Shown in pieces: positions 36,587 to 45,944 of a stretch of 64,000 nucleotides of DNA (position 1 is its first letter; each line of letters begins with the position of its first letter). The notes under the pieces are model-generated. The model saw only the letters and a list, made by a program, of their open reading frames with translations, was not told the origin of the DNA and made no database searches. Source of the stretch: an uncultured Tateyamaria sp. GTDB lineage: Bacteria; Pseudomonadota; Alphaproteobacteria; Rhodobacterales; Rhodobacteraceae. The stretch lies in the NCBI RefSeq assembly GCF_947488715.1, contig NZ_CANLAG010000005.1, positions 186,001 to 250,000 of the forward strand, in the 5' to 3' direction. The position numbers were made by a program, and so were the translations under genes.

Positions 36587-37012
36587 ATGGCCAAGAAACT
36601 CGCAGGCACCATGAAATTGCAGGTGCCCGCCGGTCAGGCAAACCCTTCCCCGCCGGTTGGTCCGGCACTGGGTCAGCGCGGCATCAACATCATGGAATTC
36701 TGCAAGGCGTTCAACGCCAAGACCGCAGACATGGAGCCCGGCGCCCCATGCCCCACCGTGATCACCTACTACCAGGACAAATCCTTTGCCATGGATATCA
36801 AGACGCCGCCCGCGTCTTATTATCTGAAGAAAGCGGCCAAGGTGAAATCCGGCGCGAACAACCCTTCGCGTGAAACTGTGGGCACCGTGACAGCGGCCCA
36901 GGTCAAGGAAATCGCCGAAGCGAAGATGAAAGATCTGAACGCCAACGACATCGAAGGCGCAATGCAGATCATCCTGGGCTCCGCCCGCTCCATGGGCATC
37001 GAGGTGAAGTAA
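36587..37012 (+). CDS. rplK: 50S ribosomal protein L11
   Basis: L11, 141 residues, forms the base of the GTPase-associated stalk region on 23S rRNA. It carries the proline-rich N-terminal domain ([16 protein letters not shown]), [14 protein letters not shown] and the RNA-binding C-terminal domain ending in [11 protein letters not shown]. The rplA start lies one base downstream of its stop. Normal length and no oddities. Confidence 0.98.
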   Translation: MAKKLAGTMKLQVPAGQANPSPPVGPALGQRGINIMEFCKAFNAKTADMEPGAPCPTVITYYQDKSFAMDIKTPPASYYLKKAAKVKSGANNPSRETVGTVTAAQVKEIAEAKMKDLNANDIEGAMQIILGSARSMGIEVK

Positions 37013-37013
37013 G

Positions 37014-37712
37014 ATGGCAAAGCTTGGTAAACGCACAAAAGCGGCCCGCGAAGCATTCGCCGGCAAATCGAACCTCAGCGTCGAGGACGCGGTGGCACTG
37101 GTCAAAGGCAACGCAAAAGCCAAATTTGACGAAACCATCGAAATCTCGATGAACCTGGGCGTTGATCCCCGCCACGCGGACCAGATGGTGCGCGGCGTGG
37201 TTGGTCTGCCCAACGGCACCGGCAAAGACGTGCGCGTCGCCGTGTTCGCCCGTGGCCCCAAAGCCGAAGAAGCCCAGGCCGCAGGCGCGGACATCGTGGG
37301 TGCCGAGGACCTGATGGAAACCATCCAGGGCGGCACAATCGACTTTGACCGCTGCATCGCGACACCCGACATGATGCCCATCGTGGGTCGTCTGGGTAAG
37401 GTGCTTGGCCCCCGTAACCTGATGCCCAACCCCAAGGTTGGCACCGTGACCATGGACGTGGCGGATGCCGTCAAGAACGCCAAGGGCGGCGAGGTCCAGT
37501 TCAAGGTGGAAAAAGCGGGCGTGATCCACGCCGGTGTTGGCAAAGCATCCTTTGACGAGGCAAAGCTGGTCGAAAACGTGCGTGCCTTTGTGGGCGCCGT
37601 GGCCAAAGCCAAGCCTGCTGGTTCCAAAGGCACCTACATGAAAAAGGTCTCGATCAGCTCGACCATGGGTCCGGGCGTGAGCGTGGACGTGGACAGCGCG
37701 GTCACCGAATAA
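37014..37712 (+). CDS. rplA: 50S ribosomal protein L1
   Basis: L1, 232 residues, builds the L1 stalk and commonly represses its own L11-L1 operon. Typical segments are [20 protein letters not shown], quoted here as a 20-residue motif, then [11 protein letters not shown] and GVGKASFDE. The gene directly follows rplK. A strong terminator comes 26 bases downstream, so rplJL are on another transcript. Confidence 0.98.
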   Translation: MAKLGKRTKAAREAFAGKSNLSVEDAVALVKGNAKAKFDETIEISMNLGVDPRHADQMVRGVVGLPNGTGKDVRVAVFARGPKAEEAQAAGADIVGAEDLMETIQGGTIDFDRCIATPDMMPIVGRLGKVLGPRNLMPNPKVGTVTMDVADAVKNAKGGEVQFKVEKAGVIHAGVGKASFDEAKLVENVRAFVGAVAKAKPAGSKGTYMKKVSISSTMGPGVSVDVDSAVTE

Positions 37713-37737
37713 GCGACCCCGCATCGTCCAGTCATTG

Positions 37738-37768
37738 AAAGGCGCGCCCGAAACGGCGCGCCTTTTTT
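37738..37768 (+). terminator. Rho-independent terminator after rplA
   Basis: An 11-base-left stem (AAAGGCGCGCC with GGCGCGCCTTT) and a 6-base loop end in six T residues. It closes the rplK-rplA unit. Confidence 0.93.
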
Positions 37769-37840
37769 GGTTTGGGATAACCCAATCTTAGCAAATGCTG
37801 CCGTATCCCCGCTGTGTCTGCACCGCAGTGAGGGGGCGCT

Positions 37841-38350
37841 ATGTCAAAATTCTGGTCCGTCTGGGCGTCCACATTGGTGGCGCTGTGTATCACGATGACT
37901 GGCGCAGGGGCGGCATCGCTGGCTGCACCGTCCGGTGGGACAATCCTCGTGGTCAGTGGGGCGATCACCAACCACAATCACGCCGATCATGCCGCGTTTG
38001 ATGCCGACATGCTGCGCGCGCTCGATTGGGTCGAGGTCGAGACGTTTACCTCATTTACCGAGGGGCCGCAGGTCTTTGCCGGGCCGACACTGGCTTCGCT
38101 GCTTGATGCCGTTGGGGCGCAGGGTGGCACGTTGCATGCCACCGCGATCAATGACTACTCTGTCGAAATTCCGGCGCAGCATGCACAGGCACACCGGGTC
38201 ATTCTGGCGGTTGAACGCAACGGCGAACCGATGCGCATCCGGGACAAGGGGCCGATCTGGGTCATCTATCCAATGACCGAGGACGAGGCCAAGAAACGTT
38301 CCTTTGATCGCGAGATGATCTGGCAACTCGCCCGCATCCGGGTCGAGTGA
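37841..38350 (+). CDS. Exported SUOX-fold (molybdopterin-domain-like) protein without the cysteine ligand
   Basis: A 169-residue exported protein with an N-terminal signal (ASTLVALCITMTGAGA). The mature domain resembles the oxidoreductase molybdopterin-binding fold (sulfite oxidase type): ILVVSGAITNHN, TFTGPTLASLLDAVGA-like ending, INDYSVEIPAQ and GPIWVIYPM. No cysteine remains after the signal region, so the residue that ligates molybdenum is absent. Seven bases separate it from a hybrid histidine kinase, suggesting it acts as a periplasmic sensing partner rather than an enzyme. The partnership is an inference. Confidence 0.7.
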   Translation: MSKFWSVWASTLVALCITMTGAGAASLAAPSGGTILVVSGAITNHNHADHAAFDADMLRALDWVEVETFTSFTEGPQVFAGPTLASLLDAVGAQGGTLHATAINDYSVEIPAQHAQAHRVILAVERNGEPMRIRDKGPIWVIYPMTEDEAKKRSFDREMIWQLARIRVE

Positions 38351-38357
38351 CAGGCGT

Positions 38358-40175
38358 ATGTATTCCGCCTCCCCGATCAAGCGGAGCCTGATTGCCATTG
38401 GGCTGTGCATCGGCCTGCTTATTGTCTTTTTTGAGCACCGCAAGGCGGTGCAAGAGGCCGAGCGCCAGATGGTCTATTCGGCCTCCAATGCCTCATGGAA
38501 GATCAGCGAGCTGGTCTACGAGGCGCAGCGTTTCTTTACCACGCTGGCCAACCATGGTCAGGGCGAGGCAAGCCTATACGAAGTCCAAGTGCAATTCGAG
38601 GTCTTCTGGAGCCGCACGCAGCTGGTTGCAGAGACGGAATTTCCCGAACGCATTGCGCTGGACGAGGGGCTAAACCGCATCCTCGATTGGTTGGAACAAC
38701 ACGAAGGCGTCATATTCTCCGAAAACGAAGCCGTTGCTGGTCAACTGGCAGGCTTGCGCAGTTCGCTGGAACCCTTGGTCATCTCCATACGTCAAAACTG
38801 GGTGCGTGAGTTTAACGCCTCGCGCAACCGGGCCGTGACGGCCCGCAGCGGATCGGAAAGCCGCCAGAACGCCCGCCAGGAGTTTCTGATCGCCGTTCTG
38901 ATCGCCTGCATCGTTCTGTACCTCGTGGTCGAGGTGTATCTCGGCACTTTGGCGCACCGGCGCGAGCAGGTGTTGCGGGCGGCTGCGGACGCGGCCAACC
39001 GCACCAAGTCCGATTTCATCGCCAGTGTCAGCCACGAGATACGCACACCCCTGAATGGGATCATCAGCATGGCGTCTCATCTGGGCGATCACCCGCTCAG
39101 TCCCGAGTTGCGCGAATGTGTGTCGATCATTGAAGATTCGGGTGGGTTGCTTCTGTCGACGATCAATGACGTTCTGGACCTTTCCAAGATTGAGGCAGGC
39201 GAGATGCCCATCGAATTTCGCCCCTTCGATCCCGGCCGCAGCCTGTCCCTTGCCCGCGATCTTTACCGCGACCAAGCGGGCGACAAGGGCCTGTCGCTTG
39301 ATCTCGTCATTCAGGGCGATCCCTTGCCCCTGCTGATTGGCGATGAACGCCGCACGCGGCAGGTGTTGCACAACCTCGTTTCGAACGCCGTGAAATTCAC
39401 CGAGCACGGTCATGTGCGGATCACTGCATCCCATGGTGTGTCCGCCGATGGCGCGGACCAGTTCGAAGTCTGCGTGTCCGACACCGGCCCCGGTATCGCA
39501 GCCACGGCCCAGGCGACCATTTTTGAACCATTTGGACAGGCGGATGCGTCAATCTCCCGCGACTTTGGCGGCACCGGTCTTGGGTTGGCGATCTCGCGTA
39601 CCCTGTGCCGGGCCATGGGCGGTGAGCTGCGCGTGATGAGCACGCCGGGGCAGGGCGCTGAATTCACCGTCACCCTGCCATTTGTCCGCGCCTCCGCGGA
39701 TGCTGTCCGCGAATGGACCGGATCAACGGCACAGCCCGCCGAGGAAACGCCGTTGCACGGGCGTGTGCTGATCGTTGACGACAACGCAACCAACCGCCTG
39801 ATCCTGCGAAAACTGCTTGGCGGTCAGCGGCTCGATTTCTTTGAGGCGGCCAGCGGCCCGGAGGCGCTGGATTTCCTCAGCACCGAGGCTGTCGATCTGG
39901 TGCTGATGGACGTGCAAATGCCGGGTATGAATGGCATCGAAACCACCGCGCGCCTTGTCGAAGCGGCCGAGCTTGCCGGCAAAGCACCGCCACCCGTCAT
40001 TGCCGTGACGGCAAACGTCATGCCCGAGCAGGTGGATGCCTATCACCGGGCCGGCATGACAAACGTCCTTCCCAAACCAGTGTCCAAGAACGCGTTGATC
40101 GCCAAGATGCGCGAAAGCCTGCCCGCCGCAAACGTCGGAGCCATTGCGCTCAAGCCACCTCAGGACGTGGCCTGA
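38358..40175 (+). CDS. Hybrid sensor histidine kinase/response regulator
   Basis: A 605-residue membrane kinase. Two membrane segments (about 9-25 and 177-195) flank an extracytoplasmic domain of about 150 residues. The kinase core has the phospho-acceptor H226 in FIASVSHEIRTPLNG, then NLVSNAVKFTEHG, DTGPGI and GLGLAISR. A C-terminal receiver domain has D518 in LVLMDVQMPGMNG. There is no HPt domain, so phosphate must leave through a separate HPt or the receiver acts directly. The upstream neighbour encodes an exported SUOX-fold protein that could bind its periplasmic domain. The pair occupies the rplA-rplJ gap. Confidence 0.9.
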   Translation: MYSASPIKRSLIAIGLCIGLLIVFFEHRKAVQEAERQMVYSASNASWKISELVYEAQRFFTTLANHGQGEASLYEVQVQFEVFWSRTQLVAETEFPERIALDEGLNRILDWLEQHEGVIFSENEAVAGQLAGLRSSLEPLVISIRQNWVREFNASRNRAVTARSGSESRQNARQEFLIAVLIACIVLYLVVEVYLGTLAHRREQVLRAAADAANRTKSDFIASVSHEIRTPLNGIISMASHLGDHPLSPELRECVSIIEDSGGLLLSTINDVLDLSKIEAGEMPIEFRPFDPGRSLSLARDLYRDQAGDKGLSLDLVIQGDPLPLLIGDERRTRQVLHNLVSNAVKFTEHGHVRITASHGVSADGADQFEVCVSDTGPGIAATAQATIFEPFGQADASISRDFGGTGLGLAISRTLCRAMGGELRVMSTPGQGAEFTVTLPFVRASADAVREWTGSTAQPAEETPLHGRVLIVDDNATNRLILRKLLGGQRLDFFEAASGPEALDFLSTEAVDLVLMDVQMPGMNGIETTARLVEAAELAGKAPPPVIAVTANVMPEQVDAYHRAGMTNVLPKPVSKNALIAKMRESLPAANVGAIALKPPQDVA

Positions 40176-40483
40176 ACCGACGGGGGACGCCCGCGCACAG
40201 GTGGCGTGGGGCCAATTCGGACTTGGCAATCAAGGGTTCACACACTAGTACACCGTCACGAGGGCTTTCGCGCGATTCGCGGCGGCCCTCAATTTCGTCC
40301 GAGACGGTGGGTGGTTGGGATATGCCAATCATAATTCCTGCCTGAGACGGGAAGAGACATTCCAGCCTGGCTCATGTGTTCCAGGCATTGGGCTGCGACG
40401 ACCCGTTCGGACCCGATTGCCGCGCAACCGCGCGGTGAAAACGAGCCGGGGGGGTCCGCCCCTCCAAGTACTGGAGTAAAACT
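40176..40483 (+). promoter_or_regulatory. Promoter and structured leader of rplJ-rplL
   Basis: This gap of 308 bases precedes rplJ. A candidate sigma-70 promoter is TTGGCA (40223-40228), a 17-base spacer and TAGTAC (40246-40251). The transcript would have a leader of about 230 bases with several possible stems, such as GCCTGG/CCAGGC around 40354-40375 and CCGCGC/GCGCGG around 40420-40436. L10-L12 complexes commonly repress their own mRNA through such leaders; whether this one does is inferred. Confidence 0.5.
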
Positions 40484-40996
40484 GTGGATAGAGCCCAGAA
40501 AGAGAAAGTGGTCGACGAACTCGGCCAGATCTTTGAAAGCTCTGGCGTCGTTGTGGTTGCCCACTACGCCGGTCTGACAGTTGCCGAAATGCAGGATCTG
40601 CGCGCGAAAGCGCGGGATGCGGATGCTGCCGTTCGTGTTGCCAAAAACAGGCTCGCCAAAATCGCCCTGGATGGGAAGCCCTGCGAAAGCATCGCCGACT
40701 ATCTGACGGGTATGACCGTTCTGACCTTCTCCGAAGATCCTGTGGCTGCGGCCAAGGTCGCGGAAGACTTTGCCAAGGGCAACGACAAGTTCGTGATCCT
40801 TGGTGGGGCCATGGGTGAGAACGCTCTGGACCGGGCCGGTGTGACGGCTGTGTCGAAAATGCCTTCGCGCGAGGAGCTTATCAGCACCATCGCGGGCATG
40901 CTTGGCGCACCTGCATCGAACATCGCCGGGGCCATTGGCGCACCTGCAAGCAACATCGCATCCATTCTCTCGACCATCGAGGAAAAGGCGGCGTAA
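40484..40996 (+). CDS. rplJ: 50S ribosomal protein L10
   Basis: L10, 170 residues, anchors the L7/L12 stalk. The N-terminal rRNA-binding domain reads [17 protein letters not shown] and [18 protein letters not shown], with [11 protein letters not shown]. The C-terminal helix binds L12 dimers. It starts with GTG at 40484. A repeated [19 protein letters not shown] motif (19 residues) near the C-terminus is an in-frame short duplication within the linker, also common in relatives. rplL follows after 69 bases. Confidence 0.97.
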   Translation: MDRAQKEKVVDELGQIFESSGVVVVAHYAGLTVAEMQDLRAKARDADAAVRVAKNRLAKIALDGKPCESIADYLTGMTVLTFSEDPVAAAKVAEDFAKGNDKFVILGGAMGENALDRAGVTAVSKMPSREELISTIAGMLGAPASNIAGAIGAPASNIASILSTIEEKAA

Positions 40997-41065
40997 GGCA
41001 CTGTCAAAGCGGCGTGGGGATACCTCGCGCGTTGGAACACACTTAAAACGGAAAGAGCTGATAAA

Positions 41066-41440
41066 ATGGCTGATCTGAAAGCACTCGCGGAAAGCATCGT
41101 GGGCCTGACCCTGCTGGAAGCACAAGAACTGAAAACAATCCTCAAAGACGAGTACGGCATCGAGCCTGCAGCCGGTGGCGCAGTCATGATGGCGGGCCCT
41201 GCTGACGCCGGTGGCGCAGCCGAGGAAGAGAAAACAGAATTCGACGTCGTCCTGAAAAACGCAGGCGCATCGAAAATCAACGTGATCAAAGAAGTTCGCG
41301 GCATCACCGGTCTGGGCCTCAAAGAAGCCAAGGACCTGGTCGAAGCTGGCGGCAAGATCAAAGAAGGCGTCGACAAAGCCGAAGCCGAAGACATCAAGGG
41401 CAAGCTGGAAGCAGCTGGCGCCGAAGTCGAACTGGCCTAA
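41066..41440 (+). CDS. rplL: 50S ribosomal protein L7/L12
   Basis: L12, 124 residues, forms the mobile stalk that recruits translational GTPases. The N-terminal dimerisation domain, a Gly/Ala-rich hinge (around 35-50) and the conserved C-terminal domain ([20 protein letters not shown] and [12 protein letters not shown]) are present. It lies between rplJ and rpoB with a 290-base gap before rpoB that carries a hairpin. Confidence 0.97.
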   Translation: MADLKALAESIVGLTLLEAQELKTILKDEYGIEPAAGGAVMMAGPADAGGAAEEEKTEFDVVLKNAGASKINVIKEVRGITGLGLKEAKDLVEAGGKIKEGVDKAEAEDIKGKLEAAGAEVELA

Positions 41441-41456
41441 CTTGGCCTATACGGGG

Positions 41457-41480
41457 CGCTTTTTGTCATATGACAAAGCG
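41457..41480 (+). other. Hairpin between rplL and rpoB
   Basis: An inverted repeat (CGCTTTTTGTCA/TGACAAAGCG) with a two-T bulge lies 17 bases after the rplL stop. It could be an attenuator that lowers rpoBC relative to rplJL, or an mRNA processing site, as the same junction is in E. coli. Confidence 0.45.
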
Positions 41481-41730
41481 GCTGGGGCACGCCACGTGCC
41501 TCAAACCCCTTGAAACCATTGGGCTGGATGCGCATATCGCGTGTCCAGCCCGACCCGTCTTGGCAAGGGCTTTCCTGAAAGTCTTTTCCAAGATGCGGTT
41601 TGCAAGGTCGGGAGGCCACCGGTGGGACGGTGGCCATGAATTGACCTGAAACCCATCGTCTCACGGGTGCAGCGTGCCGGGGCCCGACGGTACTGCAGTG
41701 TCCAGAGAAACGCTGAAAGGTGACACCAGT

Positions 41731-44700
41731 ATGGCGCAAACGTTCCTTGGCCAGAAACGTCTTCGTAAATATTATGGCAAAATCCGCGAAGTTTTGGATA
41801 TGCCAAACCTCATCGAGGTTCAAAAGTCTTCCTACGACCTGTTCCTGAATTCCGGCGACGCCGAGACCCCCACCGACGGTGAGGGGATCATGGGCGTGTT
41901 CCAATCGGTCTTCCCGATCAAGGATTTCAACGAAACGTCCATCCTCGAATACGTCAAATACGAGCTCGAGCGCCCGAAATATGACGTTGAGGAATGTCAG
42001 CAACGCGACATGACCTACAGCGCGCCGCTCAAGGTGACGCTGCGCCTGATCGTGTTCGATATCGACGAAGACACCGGCGCCAAGTCCGTGAAGGACATCA
42101 AAGAACAGGACGTGTTCATGGGCGACATGCCCCTGATGACACCGAACGGCACGTTCATCGTGAACGGCACCGAGCGTGTGATTGTGTCCCAGATGCACCG
42201 CTCGCCCGGTGTGTTCTTTGACCACGACAAGGGCAAGACCCACTCGTCCGGTAAACTGCTGTTCGCCTGCCGCATCATTCCCTACCGCGGCAGCTGGCTC
42301 GACTTTGAATTCGACGCCAAGGACATCGTCTTTGCCCGCATCGACCGTCGCCGCAAATTGCCTGTGACGACGCTGCTCTATGCGCTTGGTCTCGACCAAG
42401 AGGCGATCATGGACGCCTACTACAACACCGTGAATTTCACGCTGAAGAAGAACAAAGGCTGGGTCACGCCGTTCTTCCCCGAGCGTGTGCGCGGCACCCG
42501 TCCGACCTACGATCTGGTTGACGCCAAAACCGGCGAAGTCATAGCTGAGGCGGGCAAGAAAGTCACGCCCCGCGCGGTCAAGAAACTGATCGACGAGGGT
42601 GCGGTGACAGAGCTGTTGGTGCCCTTCGAGCACATCGTCGGCAAGTTCGTCGCCAAGGACATCATCAACGAAGAAAACGGCGCGATTTATGTCGAAGCCG
42701 GTGATGAACTGACGCTGGAATACGACAAGGACGGCGATCTGATCGGCGGCACAGCCAAAGAGCTGATCGACGCAGGCATCACCGAGATCCCCGTGCTCGA
42801 CATCGACAACGTCAATGTCGGCCCGTACATGCGCAACACCATGGCGAACGACAAGAACATGAACCGCGAAACCGCGCTCATGGACATCTATCGCGTCATG
42901 CGTCCGGGCGAGCCGCCCACCGTTGATGCGGCGTCTGCCTTGTTCGACACGCTGTTCTTTGACAGCGAGCGTTATGACCTGTCCGCTGTTGGCCGTGTGA
43001 AAATGAACATGCGTTTGGCGCTCGACGCCGAAGACACCCAGCGCACCCTGCGCCGCGAAGACATCGTGGCCTGCATCAAGGCACTGGTGGAGCTGCGCGA
43101 CGGCAAGGGCGACATCGACGACATCGACCACTTGGGCAACCGTCGTGTGCGCTCGGTCGGTGAGCTGATGGAAAACCAGTACCGCGTTGGCCTGCTCCGC
43201 ATGGAGCGCGCGATCAAGGAGCGCATGTCGTCCGTCGAAATCGACACCGTCATGCCCCAGGATCTGATCAACGCGAAACCTGCCGCTGCAGCCGTGCGCG
43301 AGTTCTTTGGCTCGTCCCAGCTGTCGCAGTTCATGGACCAAACCAACCCGCTCTCCGAAGTGACGCACAAACGTCGTCTTTCGGCGCTTGGGCCGGGCGG
43401 TCTGACCCGCGAACGTGCCGGTTTTGAGGTGCGCGACGTGCACCCGACCCACTATGGCCGGATGTGTCCGATTGAAACGCCCGAAGGGCCGAACATTGGT
43501 CTGATCAACTCGCTCGCCACCTTTGCGCGCGTGAACAAATACGGCTTTATCGAAACACCCTACCGCGTTGTGAACGACGGTCAGGTGACCGACGAAGTGC
43601 ACTACATGTCTGCGACCGAGGAAATGCGTCACACCGTGGCGCAGGCCAACGCCTCGCTGGATGTGGACGGTCGTTTCAACAACGAGATGGTCAACACCCG
43701 GAAATCCGGGGACTACACCCTGTCGCCGGTCGACTCGGTGGACCTGATCGACGTCAGCCCGAAACAGTTGGTGTCGGTTGCTGCCTCCCTGATCCCGTTC
43801 CTCGAAAACGACGACGCCAACCGCGCTCTGATGGGTTCGAACATGCAACGTCAGGCGGTTCCGCTTCTGCAAGCCGAGGCGCCGCTGGTCGGCACTGGCA
43901 TCGAAGAAGTTGTGGCGCGCGACTCTGGTGCGGCCATCATGGCGAAACGTGCCGGTATCATCGACCAGGTGGACGCAACCCGGATCGTGATCCGTGCCAC
44001 CCATGACCTCGAACTGGGCGACGCGGGCGTGGACATCTACCGCATGCGCAAATTCCAGCGTTCGAACCAGAACACCTGCATCAACCAGCGTCCGCTGGTG
44101 AAGGTGGGTGACACGGTTCAAAAGGGCGAAGTGATTGCCGACGGTCCGTCCACCGATATGGGTGAACTGGCCTTGGGCAAGAACGTGGTCGTCGCGTTCA
44201 TGCCGTGGAATGGCTATAACTACGAAGACTCGATCCTGATCTCCGAGCGTGTGTCGCGCGATGACGTCTTTACCTCGATCCACATCGAGGAATTCGAAGT
44301 CGCCGCCCGTGACACCAAGCTGGGGCCAGAAGAGATCACCCGCGACATCCCCAACGTCGGTGAGGAAGCCCTGCGCAACCTCGACGAAGCGGGCATCGTT
44401 TACATCGGTGCGGACGTTGAGCCGGGCGATATCCTTGTGGGCAAGATCACACCGAAGGGCGAAAGCCCGATGACGCCGGAGGAAAAACTCTTGCGCGCCA
44501 TCTTTGGTGAGAAAGCCTCGGACGTGCGCGATACTTCGCTGCGCGTCAAACCGGGTGACTTTGGCACGGTTGTTGAGGTGCGCGTCTTCAACCGCCACGG
44601 TGTGGAAAAAGATGAACGTGCCCTGCAGATCGAACGCGAGGAAGTTGAACGCCTCGCCCGTGACCGCGACGACGAGCTGACCATTCTGGACCGCAACATC

Positions 44701-45867
44701 TATGCCCGTCTGGGCGACATGCTGCTGGGCAAGGAAATCGCCAAAGGGCCGAAAGGCATCAAGGCGGGCGCAAATGTCGACGCTGACATGCTCGAAGCCT
44801 ACCCGCGCTCCGCGTGGTGGCAGATTGCTCTGAAAGACGAGCAGTCCGCTCAGGTGGTCGAGGCCCTGAACGAGCAATACGAGGCGCAAAAGCGTGCCTT
44901 GGATGCCCGTTTCGAGGACAAGGTCGAAAAGGTCCGTCGTGGCGACGATCTGCCTCCGGGCGTGATGAAAATGGTCAAGGTGTTCGTCGCAGTGAAGCGC
45001 AAGCTGCAACCGGGCGACAAGATGGCCGGTCGTCACGGCAACAAGGGTGTGATTTCCAAAGTGGTGCCGATGGAGGACATGCCGTTCCTCGCGGATGGCA
45101 CACCGGTCGATTTCTGTCTGAACCCGCTGGGTGTTCCGTCGCGTATGAACGTCGGTCAGATCCTCGAGACACACATGGGCTGGGCCGCGCGCGGTCTGGG
45201 CGTGAATGTCGACGAGGCGCTGCAAGAGTACAAACGCTCTGGCGATCTGACACCGGTGCGCGAAGCGATGAGCCTGGCCTACGGCGACGATGTCTATGCC
45301 GAGGGTCTGTCGCCCATGGACGAGGACCAGTTGATCGAGGCCGCAGGCAACGTCACACGCGGTGTTCCCATCGCCACGCCCGTCTTTGACGGTGCGAAAG
45401 AGGCGGATGTGAACAACGCGCTGGAACGTGCCGGTTTCTCGACCTCGGGTCAGTCGGTGCTGTTTGACGGCCGCACGGGTGAGCAGTTCAGCCGCCCCGT
45501 GACCGTGGGCATCAAGTACCTGCTCAAACTGCACCACCTTGTGGACGACAAAATCCACGCCCGTTCGACCGGTCCGTACTCGCTTGTTACGCAGCAGCCG
45601 CTGGGTGGTAAGGCACAGTTCGGTGGTCAGCGCTTTGGTGAGATGGAAGTCTGGGCTCTGGAAGCCTACGGCGCCGCCTACACCTTGCAAGAGATGCTGA
45701 CAGTGAAGTCGGATGACGTGGCGGGCCGGACCAAGGTCTATGAGAGCATCGTCAAGGGCGAGGACAATTTCGAGGCCGGCGTGCCGGAATCGTTCAATGT
45801 TCTGGTCAAAGAGGTCCGCGGACTGGGCCTCAACATGGAACTCCTGGATGCGGAGGAAGATGAATAG
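41731..45867 (+). CDS. rpoB: RNA polymerase beta subunit
   Basis: The 1378-residue beta subunit of RNA polymerase. The start ATG at 41731 gives the family N-terminus [18 protein letters not shown]; a longer frame upstream is not family-like. The rifampicin-binding region reads [20 protein letters not shown], with susceptible-type residues throughout. Other landmarks are [29 protein letters not shown] and [15 protein letters not shown] palindromic repeat lies between it and rpoC. Confidence 0.98.
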   Translation: MAQTFLGQKRLRKYYGKIREVLDMPNLIEVQKSSYDLFLNSGDAETPTDGEGIMGVFQSVFPIKDFNETSILEYVKYELERPKYDVEECQQRDMTYSAPLKVTLRLIVFDIDEDTGAKSVKDIKEQDVFMGDMPLMTPNGTFIVNGTERVIVSQMHRSPGVFFDHDKGKTHSSGKLLFACRIIPYRGSWLDFEFDAKDIVFARIDRRRKLPVTTLLYALGLDQEAIMDAYYNTVNFTLKKNKGWVTPFFPERVRGTRPTYDLVDAKTGEVIAEAGKKVTPRAVKKLIDEGAVTELLVPFEHIVGKFVAKDIINEENGAIYVEAGDELTLEYDKDGDLIGGTAKELIDAGITEIPVLDIDNVNVGPYMRNTMANDKNMNRETALMDIYRVMRPGEPPTVDAASALFDTLFFDSERYDLSAVGRVKMNMRLALDAEDTQRTLRREDIVACIKALVELRDGKGDIDDIDHLGNRRVRSVGELMENQYRVGLLRMERAIKERMSSVEIDTVMPQDLINAKPAAAAVREFFGSSQLSQFMDQTNPLSEVTHKRRLSALGPGGLTRERAGFEVRDVHPTHYGRMCPIETPEGPNIGLINSLATFARVNKYGFIETPYRVVNDGQVTDEVHYMSATEEMRHTVAQANASLDVDGRFNNEMVNTRKSGDYTLSPVDSVDLIDVSPKQLVSVAASLIPFLENDDANRALMGSNMQRQAVPLLQAEAPLVGTGIEEVVARDSGAAIMAKRAGIIDQVDATRIVIRATHDLELGDAGVDIYRMRKFQRSNQNTCINQRPLVKVGDTVQKGEVIADGPSTDMGELALGKNVVVAFMPWNGYNYEDSILISERVSRDDVFTSIHIEEFEVAARDTKLGPEEITRDIPNVGEEALRNLDEAGIVYIGADVEPGDILVGKITPKGESPMTPEEKLLRAIFGEKASDVRDTSLRVKPGDFGTVVEVRVFNRHGVEKDERALQIEREEVERLARDRDDELTILDRNIYARLGDMLLGKEIAKGPKGIKAGANVDADMLEAYPRSAWWQIALKDEQSAQVVEALNEQYEAQKRALDARFEDKVEKVRRGDDLPPGVMKMVKVFVAVKRKLQPGDKMAGRHGNKGVISKVVPMEDMPFLADGTPVDFCLNPLGVPSRMNVGQILETHMGWAARGLGVNVDEALQEYKRSGDLTPVREAMSLAYGDDVYAEGLSPMDEDQLIEAAGNVTRGVPIATPVFDGAKEADVNNALERAGFSTSGQSVLFDGRTGEQFSRPVTVGIKYLLKLHHLVDDKIHARSTGPYSLVTQQPLGGKAQFGGQRFGEMEVWALEAYGAAYTLQEMLTVKSDDVAGRTKVYESIVKGEDNFEAGVPESFNVLVKEVRGLGLNMELLDAEEDE

Positions 45868-45881
45868 CGGCGCATTGGTAA

Positions 45882-45904
45882 GGCGGGGTTAACCCCGCCC
45901 TACG
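45882..45904. repeat. GGCGGGG-type palindromic repeat, locus 2
   Basis: The core GGCGGGGTTAACCCCGCC plus CTACG lies in the 77-base gap between rpoB and rpoC. It differs from the other copies at one position of the central triplet (TTA instead of TGA) and is in the same orientation as locus 1. Confidence 0.75.
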
Positions 45905-45944
45905 GCTCCAATCTTCCCTCTGCTCCCCTTTCAAGGATTTGAAA

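Noticed and set aside
42970-43420. Rifampicin-resistance changes in rpoB, and streptomycin changes in rpsL
   Set aside because: Both resistance regions read as wild type.
41437-45690. A 1417-codon open frame antisense to rpoB
   Set aside because: Strong G+C codon bias keeps the opposite strand open. The composition is His/Val/Gln-rich with no family features; rpoB explains the region.
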